Assembly: GCA_963830565.1 (NCBI GenBank)
Contig: CAWHMO010000013.1
Coordinates: 1-64,000 of the forward strand
Source of the DNA: DATFDN01 sp963830565
GTDB taxonomy: Bacteria; Pseudomonadota; Alphaproteobacteria; Acetobacterales; Acetobacteraceae
Direction of reading: 5' to 3'
Length of the DNA: 64,000 bases
Position 1 is the first letter of the stretch. Every line of letters begins with the position of its first letter. Below are positions 1 through 8,263 of the stretch, in pieces. Position numbers and translations under genes: made by a program. The notes under the pieces are model-generated. The model made no database searches. It was not told where the DNA came from and saw nothing but the letters and a program-made list of their open reading frames with translations.

Positions 1-99
1 CCCCGACCTGTTGAAAAGGCGGCCCGGCCCTGATTCCCTTGTCCCTGCAAGCACGCGGGTGGGGCCGGGATGCTGGGCAGCAAGCCGAGTGGCCGGTTC

Positions 100-690
100 G
101 AACTGATGGTGGCAGGCTCGCTGCGCGATGTGGTCCCCGACGACCCACGTGCTGGCCAGGGTGGAGCGGGTGCTGGAGCTGCGGTAGCTGCGGGCGGGGT
201 GCGGAACTGCTAAGCCGCTGACGGCGCGCGCCGACCAGGCATCGACCCGAAGGCGGCGGTCCGGCTCATGCTGACCGGCTTCCTGCTCGGCCTCGGTACA
301 CGACCGCAGGCTGATGCGTGCGCCAAGCCCGACAGCGACGGCTTCCAGCATTATCGCGCCCGCATCCCGGACTGCCGTTCCTGCCGGCTGTGGTCCGTCT
401 GCTTCAGCCCGACCATGAAGCGGCGCGCCATCCTGTTGCACAAGACCATCCCGCCCTGCTGTGCGCGCGGCGAAACTATGCGCGCTGGGGCGCGCACGAG
501 CGCACCCTCTACCGAAGCTACCGGAGCCGCGTAGAGGGCTTCCACGGGGAGGCGAAGACCTGGCATTGAGTGGCTCGCGCCGGCCGTCGCAGCCTCGCCA
601 ACCTGCAGATCCAGGCCTACCTCACCACCGCCGCCATCACCCCAAGCGGCTGGCCGCCTTGTGCGTGCTGATCCTGCTCGCAGCCACCGC
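100..690 (+). pseudogene. IS1182-family transposase remnant
   Basis: This is a decayed transposase gene whose pieces lie in several plus-strand frames. Near 125-195 the text resembles the N-terminal 'VPDDHVLARV..VLELR' segment. Near 241-295 it reads IDPKAAVRLMLTGFLLGL. Near 345-420 is a Cys-containing part (YRARIPDCRSCRLWSVC). Near 470-640 is the C-terminal part ending in RVEGFHGEAKTWH and LANLQIQAYLTT. These blocks occur in that order in IS1182-type transposases. At least two frame changes and an in-frame stop (near 186) separate them, and the central catalytic part is largely missing, so it cannot be active. No clear terminal inverted repeats were seen. The family assignment rests on recalled motifs, so confidence is moderate. 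Confidence 0.6.
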
Positions 691-870
691 CAACCTGATG
701 CGGCGCTCGCGCCTCCATCGGCAACTGGCCGCGTCGCCTCGCCGTAGGATCGCCAGCCGTCAGGGGATACAAACGATCCTTAACCCTGTCCGGCCAAATG
801 TTACTGAAACCGAACTCTTCAAAAGACCCGGGGGCGTCGATATAAGTTCCGAGCCGATCCTCCATATACG

Positions 871-894
871 ACGGAGAGCAGGTCAGGAATCAGG
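871..894 (+). repeat. Dispersed short repeat, copy 1
   Basis: The 24 bp at 871-894 match 53857-53879 except for one G present only in this copy; both end AGGTCAGGAATCAGG. This copy is in the non-coding stretch after the transposase remnant. Confidence 0.45.
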
Positions 895-1033
895 ACCGCG
901 CATATCAGACCGCCGCCGCCAGGTTGCATTACGGCGACGCGCGGCGGCCCGGACAGGAACGCGCCAAACTCGCCCAGCGGTGCAGCACTGCCGATTTCGG
1001 TGTTCGAAAACAATCCCGCGTTACGGCAAAAAC

Positions 1034-1903
1034 TCAGGCGTCTCGGCTCGCATTTCGCCGCTGGCTGTCCCCACCTGGATAAGCGGCGACAGCCGCCGCG
1101 GGCCAGACGATTGGTTTTGCTGACGCTCCGGCTGCCACGCCCGGAGGCTGGCGTCCGAATTGCATCGTCCGCGCGGCCACCGCGGCTCCGGTACGGTTAC
1201 GCACCTTGAATTTGGAAATGATGTTGTGGACGTGAACCTTCACCGTACCGAGCGACATGTTCAGCTCATACGCGATGAGCTTGTTGGGCAAGCCTCGCCC
1301 GAGAAGCTCCAGAACCGCCCGTTCGCGCGGCGTGAAGATCGCGATGTCCGGCTCCGCCGCCGCGGGGGCGCGGTCAAGCAGGATCGGCGCCGCTGCATCT
1401 CCGGCGCTGCTTCGGATGCGGGGGAAATAGGCACCGCCCGCGACGATCAGGCGAATCGCCGCCGCGGCGACATCAACGCTGCTTGACAAAGGAAGATAGC
1501 CCTGCAGACCCAACCGAGCTATCAGCACCTCGGCCGTGGCCAGTTCGTTTCCATCCACCGTCACCATGATGGGGAGTTCCCCATTTCTGGAGCGGAGCCA
1601 CTCGACCTGGCGTTCCAGCCAAGGGCCAGACTGCATCGGCGCATGCGCCGTGATGAGCACTGCGGCGGCCCGCCGGAGCGCGTCCTCGTGCAGCGACACC
1701 GCGATGTCGCTCACCACCATCGCCTCGAATTCCTGGCAGAAGCTGTCCAGCCAGCAACGGAGACATCCGCGAATAAACTCGCGAGGTTCCACGACGATCA
1801 GCAGGCGTCGCTCGGCACCAGCTTCTGCGCCTTGCTTCTGGAAACCCACTCCGATCGGAGTTGCGGTCGAAATCGGCGGGAGTGACGGAGGGCGGAGTTT
1901 CAT
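1034..1903 (-). CDS. LuxR-family transcriptional regulator with receiver-like N-terminus
   Basis: This is a 289-aa DNA-binding regulator. The C-terminal part (about residues 190-255) is a LuxR helix-turn-helix: FTPRERAVLELLGRGLPNK, then LNMSLGTVKVHVHNIISKF. The N-terminal ~140 residues resemble a response-regulator receiver fold (RRLLIVVEPREFIRGCL...). The usual acidic pair is replaced by 'EP', and the strand that should carry the phospho-acceptor Asp reads VLITAHAP, so it is probably a pseudo-receiver. The ATG at 1903 was chosen because a GGGAG sits just upstream; the frame stays open to 2047 but has no better start. It is alone on its strand, with no histidine kinase in the window. Its targets are unknown. 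Confidence 0.8.
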   Translation of the reverse strand: MKLRPPSLPPISTATPIGVGFQKQGAEAGAERRLLIVVEPREFIRGCLRCWLDSFCQEFEAMVVSDIAVSLHEDALRRAAAVLITAHAPMQSGPWLERQVEWLRSRNGELPIMVTVDGNELATAEVLIARLGLQGYLPLSSSVDVAAAAIRLIVAGGAYFPRIRSSAGDAAAPILLDRAPAAAEPDIAIFTPRERAVLELLGRGLPNKLIAYELNMSLGTVKVHVHNIISKFKVRNRTGAAVAARTMQFGRQPPGVAAGASAKPIVWPAAAVAAYPGGDSQRRNASRDA

Positions 1904-2315
1904 GCTTGCGCTCCCTTCGCCGGCTCGCTCACCGGAGCAACGCAGCATCTGGCCGCGCCGGGTGGGACGTGCGCGGCAGCCGGTGAAGGGCAAAAATCGG
2001 AAAAAGCTGTCACGTTCCGCACTCCAGATTGACCAGTCTCTGCGCACGGCCGAGTTTCGGTTGATGCGAAATCCTTATAACGCCACGCTCACGAATTGAC
2101 GTAGTCTATTTCACGGATATTACAGGTTTGTGACTGGAACACGTTGTATCAATTGGGAAACATGCAACTCTGGGTGGTTAGACTCCTGGACTGCTCGACG
2201 CTTCTGGTCAATGCCTCACGGTCGCGTCAATCGGCGCGTGTTCCGCGGGTCCAGTATCGGGCGCGCCGGACAGGCAGGATTGCTCTCGTCGCATGGCTTC
2301 ATGGTATGCGACCCC

Positions 2316-4118
2316 ATGCCGCCGCCTTTGCTTCTGCTTCAGGACATCAGCCTGACCTTCGGAACCACGCCGCTGCTCACCGGGGCCGGGCTCGCCATCG
2401 CCGCAGGGGACCGCGTGTGTCTGGTCGGGCGCAACGGCTCCGGCAAGTCCACGCTGCTGCGCATCGCCGCGGGCCTGGTTCAGCCCGATGCGGGCCGGCG
2501 CTTCGCCCAGCCCAATGCCACCATCCGCTATCTGCCGCAGGAACCTGACGTATCGGGCTCCACGACCACGCTGGCCTATGCCGAGGCGGAGCTTGCGGGC
2601 GACGCGGGGCGTGATCGCCATCGCGCGCGCCAGTTGCTGGAACAGCTCGGCCTGACCGGCGCCGAAGAGATTGCTTCCCTGTCCGGCGGCGAAGCACGCC
2701 GCGCCGCGCTGGCCCGCGTCCTGGCCCCCTCGCCCGACATCCTGCTCCTTGACGAGCCGACGAACCACCTCGACTTGCCCGGCATCGAGTGGCTGGAGCG
2801 CGAGCTGGCGGGCATGCGCTCCGGCATCGTGCTGATCAGCCACGACCGCAGGTTGCTTCAGCGCATCTCGCGCGCGACGGTCTGGCTGGACCGCGGTATT
2901 ACCCGAACCCTGGATCGCGGCTTCGCGGCGTTCGAAGCTTGGCGCGACGCGGTGCTGGAGCAGGAGGAAACCGAGCGCCACAAGCTCGGCCGCAAGATCG
3001 CGATGGAAGAGGACTGGCTGCGCTATGGCGTCACCGCGCGGCGCAAGCGCAACCAGAAACGGCTTGCCGACCTGCACGCGCTGCGTACGCGGCGAAGGGA
3101 ACAGCGCGCCGCCCAGGGTGTGGTGCGGCTGACCGCCGCGCAGGCCGACTTGTCCGGCCGTCTGGTCGTGGCTGCCGAGGGCGTATCGAAATCCTTCGGC
3201 AAGCGTTCGATTGTGCGGGACTTCTCCACGCGGATCATGCGCGGCGATCGGGTCGGGATCGTCGGGCCGAACGGCGCCGGAAAGACCACGCTGCTCAACC
3301 TGCTGACCGGGGCTCTGGCACCCGATGCGGGCGAAGTGCGGCTCGGCGCCAATCTCGCGCCGGTGGTGCTGGACCAACGTCGCGAGACCTTGGACCCAGC
3401 GCAGGGCTTGAGCCAGACGCTGACCGGCGGCACAGGCGATACAGTGATGGTCGGCGGCCAGAGCCGGCACGTGATTGGTTACATGAGGGATTTCCTGTTC
3501 GGTCCGGAGCAGGCCAACACCCCGGTTGGCGTTCTGTCGGGGGGCGAGCGCGGCCGGCTGACCCTGGCCCGCGCGTTCGCCCGCCCCTCCAACCTGCTGG
3601 TGCTCGACGAACCAACCAACGATCTGGACCTGGAGACGCTCGATCTGCTGCAGGAGCGATTGGCCGAGTATGCCGGGACGGTGCTGCTGGTCAGCCACGA
3701 CCGCGATTTCCTGGACCGCGTCGCGACCTCGGTCATCGCCAGCGAGGGTGCAGGGCGCTGGATCGAGTATGCCGGCGGCTATACGGACATGCTGGCGCAG
3801 CGCGGCACGGCGACGGCGGCTCCGGCGGCCAAGAAGGCCCGGCCAGCGGCGGAGGCGCGTTCGCGATCCGATTCCGGCCCGCGGCGAATGACCTTCAAAA
3901 ACCGGCATGCGCTGGAGGCGCTGCCGGGGCAGATCGCTGTGCTCCAGGCGGAGATCGCTCGGTTGGGCGCGATCCTCGCCGATCCGGACCTGTATGCGCG
4001 CAATCCCGTCCGCTTCGCCACCACCACGCAGGCGCTCGCCGCCGCTCAGGAGCGGCTGGCGGCGAGCGAGGAGGAGTGGCTCACGCTGGAGATGGAGCGC
4101 GAGCAGATGGAGAGCTGA
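2316..4118 (+). CDS. uup: ABC-F family ATPase, Uup type
   Basis: This is a 600-aa soluble protein with two ABC ATPase domains and no membrane segment. Domain 1 has Walker A GRNGSGKST, signature LSGGEARRA and Walker B ILLLDEPTNHLDL. Domain 2 has GPNGAGKTT, LSGGERGRL and LLVLDEPTNDLDL. They are joined by an Arg/Glu-rich linker helix typical of ABC-F proteins. A charged helical C-terminal tail of about 80 residues resembles the Uup DNA-binding coiled coil. ABC-F proteins act on ribosomes or nucleic acid, and Uup influences transposon excision and branched DNA intermediates. The ATG at 2316 starts at the conserved LLLLQDISLTFG block; ATG 2301 is in frame and possible. Confidence 0.9.
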   Translation: MPPPLLLLQDISLTFGTTPLLTGAGLAIAAGDRVCLVGRNGSGKSTLLRIAAGLVQPDAGRRFAQPNATIRYLPQEPDVSGSTTTLAYAEAELAGDAGRDRHRARQLLEQLGLTGAEEIASLSGGEARRAALARVLAPSPDILLLDEPTNHLDLPGIEWLERELAGMRSGIVLISHDRRLLQRISRATVWLDRGITRTLDRGFAAFEAWRDAVLEQEETERHKLGRKIAMEEDWLRYGVTARRKRNQKRLADLHALRTRRREQRAAQGVVRLTAAQADLSGRLVVAAEGVSKSFGKRSIVRDFSTRIMRGDRVGIVGPNGAGKTTLLNLLTGALAPDAGEVRLGANLAPVVLDQRRETLDPAQGLSQTLTGGTGDTVMVGGQSRHVIGYMRDFLFGPEQANTPVGVLSGGERGRLTLARAFARPSNLLVLDEPTNDLDLETLDLLQERLAEYAGTVLLVSHDRDFLDRVATSVIASEGAGRWIEYAGGYTDMLAQRGTATAAPAAKKARPAAEARSRSDSGPRRMTFKNRHALEALPGQIAVLQAEIARLGAILADPDLYARNPVRFATTTQALAAAQERLAASEEEWLTLEMEREQMES

Positions 4119-4139
4119 TCGCCAGTTGGGGAAGACCTG

Positions 4140-4427
4140 ATGCAGCCTCGAATTGCCACCCTAGGCGCCGGCTTCGCCGGGCTCGCCGCCCGCGTTTCGA
4201 CATCATCAGGCGGGCGATCTGGGGACGATCGGGCGCGAATCGGCGATGCTGGATTCGGCCGCATCAGCCTCAGCGGCCTCCCCGCCTGGCTGCCCTGGGG
4301 CGCCGTCCACATCTTCTTCCTGATCGGCTTCCGCAACCGCGTGATCGTCATGATGAGCTGGCTGGGGTCCTATTTCGCCGCCGAGCGCGGCGCCCGGCTC
4401 ATCACCGGGACCGGACGGGAACTGTAA
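4140..4427 (+). pseudogene. ndh: Type II NADH dehydrogenase (NDH-2) remnant with internal deletion
   Basis: The open frame begins with RIATLGAGFAGLAA, the N-terminal FAD-binding Rossmann motif of NDH-2. After about 20 residues it jumps to the C-terminal part of the same family: RISLSGLPAWLPWGAVHIFF, then LIGFRNRVIVMMSWLGSYF. Between them, in a second frame from about 4195 to 4253, the text reads FRHHQAGDLGTIGRESAMLD, which normally directly precedes the C-terminal block. So a central segment of roughly 300 residues is gone, and a one-base loss near 4252 puts the C-terminal block back in frame with the ATG. The resulting 95-aa product lacks the NADH-binding and quinone domains and cannot be an enzyme. 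It lies 21 bp after uup. Confidence 0.75.
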
Positions 4428-4523
4428 TGCTGGCACCTGTGTCCGATCCCCGGTTTCGACCTGACGCGGGCCTTCGCACAAGAGTCATTTGCTTGATTTT
4501 CCCGCCGTCACGCTGGCTCCGGA

Positions 4524-5168
4524 TCACCCAGGAATGGCTTTGTAGATTTGCCCCGCATTGTTGACCACGTACGGCGTGCCGTCCGGCCCGACCGAGATGT
4601 TCACTCCCGCCCCGTCGGTGGCCTGCCAATCCGACCCGTTCCACACGTAGATAGCTTGGTTGGTCCCGGTAATCCAGGCTGCCCCGTTTGCTCCAACACC
4701 GATGTCGACGGCAAGGCCGGGAAGTTGGTCCCATCCGCCGTTGTTTCCACGGAAGATGTTCCCGGCGGAGTTCACCACCCATGGCGTTCCGTCCGGCCCG
4801 ACCGCGACCCGGACGGCGCCCCCTGCATAGGCCTGGAACGCGGAACCGTCCCAGTAGAACACACCGTAACCGCCCGAAACCTGGTTGGTCCCGATCAGCC
4901 ACACGGCGCCGTTCGCCCCGACCCCGACGTCAGTGCCTGCGCCTGGGTACTGCTGCCAACCTTTGTCTGACCTCGCGAAGATATTGTTGTTACCATCCAC
5001 GAACCAGGTGTTGCCGCCAGTTGCGATGCGGATGCCCGTTGCACCCTGGACAAACCAGAAAGAACCGTCCCACACGGCGACGTTTTGGTTACTGTCGGTG
5101 ATCACCACAGCGCCAGTCGCCCCGACGCCGATGTCCATAGCCGCGCCGGGCAGTTGTTGCCATGCCAT
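4524..5168 (-). CDS. Tectonin-like beta-propeller repeat protein
   Basis: This is a 214-aa protein built almost entirely from imperfect repeats of about 38-42 residues. The recurring core is W-x-Q-[LY]-P-G-x-[AG]-x-D-[IV]-G-V-G-A-x-G-A, followed by a short strand ending in W and an N/S-rich turn (for example WQQLPGAAMDIGVGATGA, WQQYPGAGTDVGVGANGA, WDQLPGLAVDIGVGANGA). This spacing matches tectonin-type propeller blades; about five repeats are visible. No signal peptide is seen. AGGAGG sits five bases before the ATG, so translation should be strong. A 19-bp hairpin lies in the leader. Tectonin-like proteins often bind glycans or lipopolysaccharide, but a role here is only inference. Confidence 0.8.
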   Translation of the reverse strand: MAWQQLPGAAMDIGVGATGAVVITDSNQNVAVWDGSFWFVQGATGIRIATGGNTWFVDGNNNIFARSDKGWQQYPGAGTDVGVGANGAVWLIGTNQVSGGYGVFYWDGSAFQAYAGGAVRVAVGPDGTPWVVNSAGNIFRGNNGGWDQLPGLAVDIGVGANGAAWITGTNQAIYVWNGSDWQATDGAGVNISVGPDGTPYVVNNAGQIYKAIPG

Positions 5169-5199
5169 GTCATCCTCCTAGTTTCCGTTCCTTGAAAGG

Positions 5200-5242
5200 A
5201 TCCAGCCCGGCGCGCAGCTTTAGGCTGCGCGCCGGGCTGGAT
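5200..5242. other. Perfect 19-bp inverted repeat upstream of the tectonin gene
   Basis: The arms 5200-5218 and 5224-5242 are exact reverse complements around a 5-base loop (TTTAG). The element lies 31 bp upstream of the minus-strand start at 5168, so it would sit in that mRNA's leader or in its promoter. There is no T-run on either side, so a classical intrinsic terminator is not well supported. It could be an mRNA-stabilising hairpin, an attenuator or a protein-binding palindrome. Confidence 0.7.
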
Positions 5243-5448
5243 AGATTTGATGAGAAGCCTGTCGAACGTAGCCGCCCTATAACCGAGCCAGCATACAATA
5301 GTACGTGAGACTACAAAGCTAGCGGATTTTCCTGTGAGCGGGGATCACGAATAATCCTTGCGTTGGAGCCCGCGCACGGCAGCTCAGGCCGACTTTTTCA
5401 ATACAAACGACAAGAAGCGGTCATCAGACTGAGCGGCTGGTAAAGGTT

Positions 5449-6042
5449 CTACGGTATTGCCGACGCGACCTGGTGCGAGCCTTCCCAGATCATGTGCAAG
5501 GCAACATAGACTACCATCAGCAACCCTGCCCAGGCCAGCCAACGCTGCCGCTCGATCACCCGGGCAATCAGGTTGGCGGCAACCGCCATCAGCAGCACCC
5601 CGATCAACAGGCCCAAGGTCAGCACCAGCCGGCTGTCGCCTGCCGCGCCGGCGACGGCCAGCACGTTGTCGAGGCTCATCGACACATCGGCCAGCACGAT
5701 GCGCAGCATCGCCCGCGCCAGTGTTGGCGGCGGCCGCTTTCCGCCTCGTTTGGCGCTTGGCCCGGCGATATCGCGATACATTTTCCACGCCACCCACAAC
5801 AGCAGCAGCCCGCCGGCGAGCGTGAGGCCGAGTACCTGCAACAGGCTGAGCGCGATCAGGCCGAAGCCGACGCGGATCGCGGTCGCCGCGCCGATGCCGA
5901 GCGCGATCGCCCTGCGCCGCTGTCCGTCCGGCAGGCCGGCAACGGCCAGGCCCACCACCACGGCATTATCGCCTGCGAGCGTGACGTCGATCAGCACGAC
6001 CTGCGCCAGCGCGCCGAGTTCGTTGGTCCAGTCAAACGGCAT
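5449..6042 (-). CDS. TerC/YjbE-family integral membrane protein
   Basis: This is a 197-aa membrane protein with about six hydrophobic segments. It has the two family hallmark acidic motifs inside membrane helices: TLAGDNAVVVGLA near residue 22 and VSMSLDNVLAVAG near residue 121. TerC-family proteins are linked to metal ion (often manganese) export or co-translocational metal loading. The closest subgroup by length and motif is the YjbE/YkoY type. It is a monocistronic minus-strand gene between the tectonin gene and the divergent purB. The substrate cannot be read from sequence. Confidence 0.85.
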   Translation of the reverse strand: MPFDWTNELGALAQVVLIDVTLAGDNAVVVGLAVAGLPDGQRRRAIALGIGAATAIRVGFGLIALSLLQVLGLTLAGGLLLLWVAWKMYRDIAGPSAKRGGKRPPPTLARAMLRIVLADVSMSLDNVLAVAGAAGDSRLVLTLGLLIGVLLMAVAANLIARVIERQRWLAWAGLLMVVYVALHMIWEGSHQVASAIP

Positions 6043-6133
6043 CGCGGCGTGGGATCCTGCGTTTGGGGCTTGTCAGGCGAGGGCGAAGGCGGTCTAGCTC
6101 CGCCTGTCGCAGCACGAAGTGGGCCGGCGCACG

Positions 6134-7471
6134 ATGGTTCCCCGCTATACTCGCCCCGAGATGGAAGCCATCTGGGCGCCCGAGAACCGCTACCGCATCT
6201 GGTTCGAGATCGAGGCACTGGCCGCCGAGGGCATGGCCCGCGTCGGTGCGATCCCCGAGCCCGCCGCACGCGCCATTCGCGAAAAGGGGGCGGCGCGTGT
6301 AGCGGATATCGGCCCGGCCGACCTCGACCGGATCGACGCGATCGAGCGCGAAACCCGCCATGACGTCATCGCCTTCCTGACCTGGCTCGCTGAGGCGATC
6401 GGGCCCGAGAGCCGGTTCGTCCATCAAGGCATGACCTCATCGGACGTGCTGGACACCTGCCTGTCGGTCCAGCTCACGCAAGCGACGGACCTGCTGCTGC
6501 GCGACCTCGACACGGTGCTGGCCGCATTGAAGGCGCGCGCGTTCGAGCACAAGCATACGCTGACCATCGGCCGCAGCCACGGTATCCATGCCGAGCCGAC
6601 CACGTTCGGACTGAAGCTCGCCGGGCACTACGCCGAGTTCGCGCGCGACCGTGCTCGGCTGGAGGCGGCGCGGCGGGAGATCGCGGTCTGCGCGATCAGC
6701 GGCGCGGTCGGCACCTTCGCCCATCTTGATCCGCGCGTGGAGGCGTATGTCGCCGAGCGGCTGGGATTGGCGGTCGAGCCGGTCTCGACGCAGATCATCC
6801 CGCGCGATCGCCATGCCGCCTATTTCTGCGCGCTGGCGGTGATCGCGAGCGGGGTGGAGCGGCTGGCTGTGGAGGTGCGCCATTTGCAACGCAGCGAGGT
6901 GCGCGAGGCCGAGGAGTTCTTCCATGCCGGACAGAAGGGCAGCTCGGCGATGCCGCATAAACGCAACCCGGTGCTGTCGGAGAACCTTACCGGGCTGGCC
7001 CGCGTGATCCGCGCTGCCGTAGTGCCGGCACTGGAGAACGTGGCGCTGTGGCACGAGCGCGACATCAGCCACTCCTCGGTCGAACGGGTGATCGCGCCGG
7101 ACGCCACTATCGCGCTCGATTTCGCGCTGGCTCGCACCGCCGGGATGGCGGAGCGGCTGACCGTCTATCCCCCGAGGATGGCGGAGAACATCGAGGCGCT
7201 CGGCGGGGTGGTGCATAGCGGGGAGGTGCTGCTGGCACTGACCCGTGCCGGCATCCTGCGCGAGGACGCGTACAGGATCGTGCAGCGCAACGCCATGGCG
7301 ACCTGGGAAGGTCTCGGCAAGCCAGGCGCGCGGAGCTTCCGCGAGCACCTGGAGCGGGATCCCGAGATCGCCGGGCGGGTCCCGGCCGAGGCGCTGGCGC
7401 GCGCGATGGACCCGGCGTTGCATCTGCGAGCCATCGACGAGGTGTTCGCCCGCGTGTTCGGCGAGGCCTGA
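6134..7471 (+). CDS. purB: Adenylosuccinate lyase
   Basis: This 445-aa cytosolic enzyme of the fumarase/aspartase superfamily cleaves adenylosuccinate to AMP and SAICAR to AICAR, releasing fumarate. Superfamily motifs are all present: TSSDVLDTCLSVQ, the histidine segment GRSHGIHAEPTTFG near residue 147, and the signature loop GSSAMPHKRNPVLSENLTG near residue 273. Length is normal. ATG 6134 was chosen over the in-frame ATG at 6119 because homologues begin at MVPRYTRPEM. The stop is seven bases before the next gene, suggesting co-transcription with the NRDE protein. Confidence 0.95.
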   Translation: MVPRYTRPEMEAIWAPENRYRIWFEIEALAAEGMARVGAIPEPAARAIREKGAARVADIGPADLDRIDAIERETRHDVIAFLTWLAEAIGPESRFVHQGMTSSDVLDTCLSVQLTQATDLLLRDLDTVLAALKARAFEHKHTLTIGRSHGIHAEPTTFGLKLAGHYAEFARDRARLEAARREIAVCAISGAVGTFAHLDPRVEAYVAERLGLAVEPVSTQIIPRDRHAAYFCALAVIASGVERLAVEVRHLQRSEVREAEEFFHAGQKGSSAMPHKRNPVLSENLTGLARVIRAAVVPALENVALWHERDISHSSVERVIAPDATIALDFALARTAGMAERLTVYPPRMAENIEALGGVVHSGEVLLALTRAGILREDAYRIVQRNAMATWEGLGKPGARSFREHLERDPEIAGRVPAEALARAMDPALHLRAIDEVFARVFGEA

Positions 7472-7477
7472 CCGGGC

Positions 7478-8197
7478 GTGTGCACGCTCGTCCTGCTGCT
7501 ACGCCCCGGCCATCCCATCCCGGTCATGCTGGCGGCGAACCGGGACGAGCGGCTGGATCGGGCATGGGATCCGCCTGGCGCGTGGTGGCCGGATCGTCCC
7601 GGCCTGGTCGCCGGGCGGGACCGCACCGGCGGCGGTACCTGGATGGGGGTGAATCGGCACGGCGTCGTAGCCGCGGTGCTGAACCGGCCGGGCAGCCTCG
7701 GCCCGGCGCCGGGCAAGCGCAGCCGGGGCGAGCTGCCACTCCTCGCACTGACCTATGAGACGGCCGCTGCTGCGGCCGAGTTCGTGGCGGCGCTGGATGC
7801 GGGAGATTGGCGCTCGTTCAACCTGGTGATCGCCGATGGCGCGGGCGCGGTGTTCGTGCGCGGTCTGGGCCGCGGGCGGCCGCTTCCGGAGCCATTGCCT
7901 TCCGGCCTCAGCATGGTGACAGCGCACGACCCGAACGATCTGGACAGCCCGCGCACTGCAAGGCACCTGCCCCGTCTGCGGGCGGCGGCGTCGCCCGACA
8001 CCGACGACTGGGCGGCGTGGCGGGCGATCCTGTCCGATCGCGCGGGCGGCCCCGGCGAGCAGATGAACGTCGAGCATCGCGGCGGTTTCGGCACAATCTG
8101 CTGCTCGCTGCTGACAATCCCGCGCTCCGGCGCCCTGGCATGGTGGTTCTCCCCTGGCCCACCGGATCAGGCCGAGTTCGCACCTGTCGAGCTCTGA
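7478..8197 (+). CDS. NRDE-family protein (TANGO2-like)
   Basis: This 239-aa protein begins with GTG immediately after purB. The family motif is intact near the N-terminus (MLAANRDERLDRAWDPP), followed by GRDRTGGGTWMGVNRHGVVAAVLN and a conserved GPGEQMN segment. NRDE/TANGO2-like proteins are widespread; the fold belongs to the N-terminal nucleophile hydrolase group, and eukaryotic members have been linked to haem and lipid handling. No reaction is assigned for bacterial members. The initial Met/Cys-2 arrangement (MCTLVLLL) is typical, because Cys-2 could become the N-terminal nucleophile after Met removal. The Cys supports this start despite the GTG codon. Confidence 0.85.
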   Translation: MCTLVLLLRPGHPIPVMLAANRDERLDRAWDPPGAWWPDRPGLVAGRDRTGGGTWMGVNRHGVVAAVLNRPGSLGPAPGKRSRGELPLLALTYETAAAAAEFVAALDAGDWRSFNLVIADGAGAVFVRGLGRGRPLPEPLPSGLSMVTAHDPNDLDSPRTARHLPRLRAAASPDTDDWAAWRAILSDRAGGPGEQMNVEHRGGFGTICCSLLTIPRSGALAWWFSPGPPDQAEFAPVEL

Positions 8198-8263
8198 GCA
8201 GGCGGCTGCCAGATGTGCCGGAGCCCGGCTTCGTAGATTCCAGAAGCCGAGAGATCGGATCGG

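Noticed and set aside
2208..3908. 566-codon minus-strand open frame
   Set aside because: It lies opposite uup, whose ABC motifs are complete. High GC makes long antisense frames common here.
5200..5242. Intrinsic terminator
   Set aside because: The stem is strong, but there is no T-run on either strand and it lies in a gene leader.
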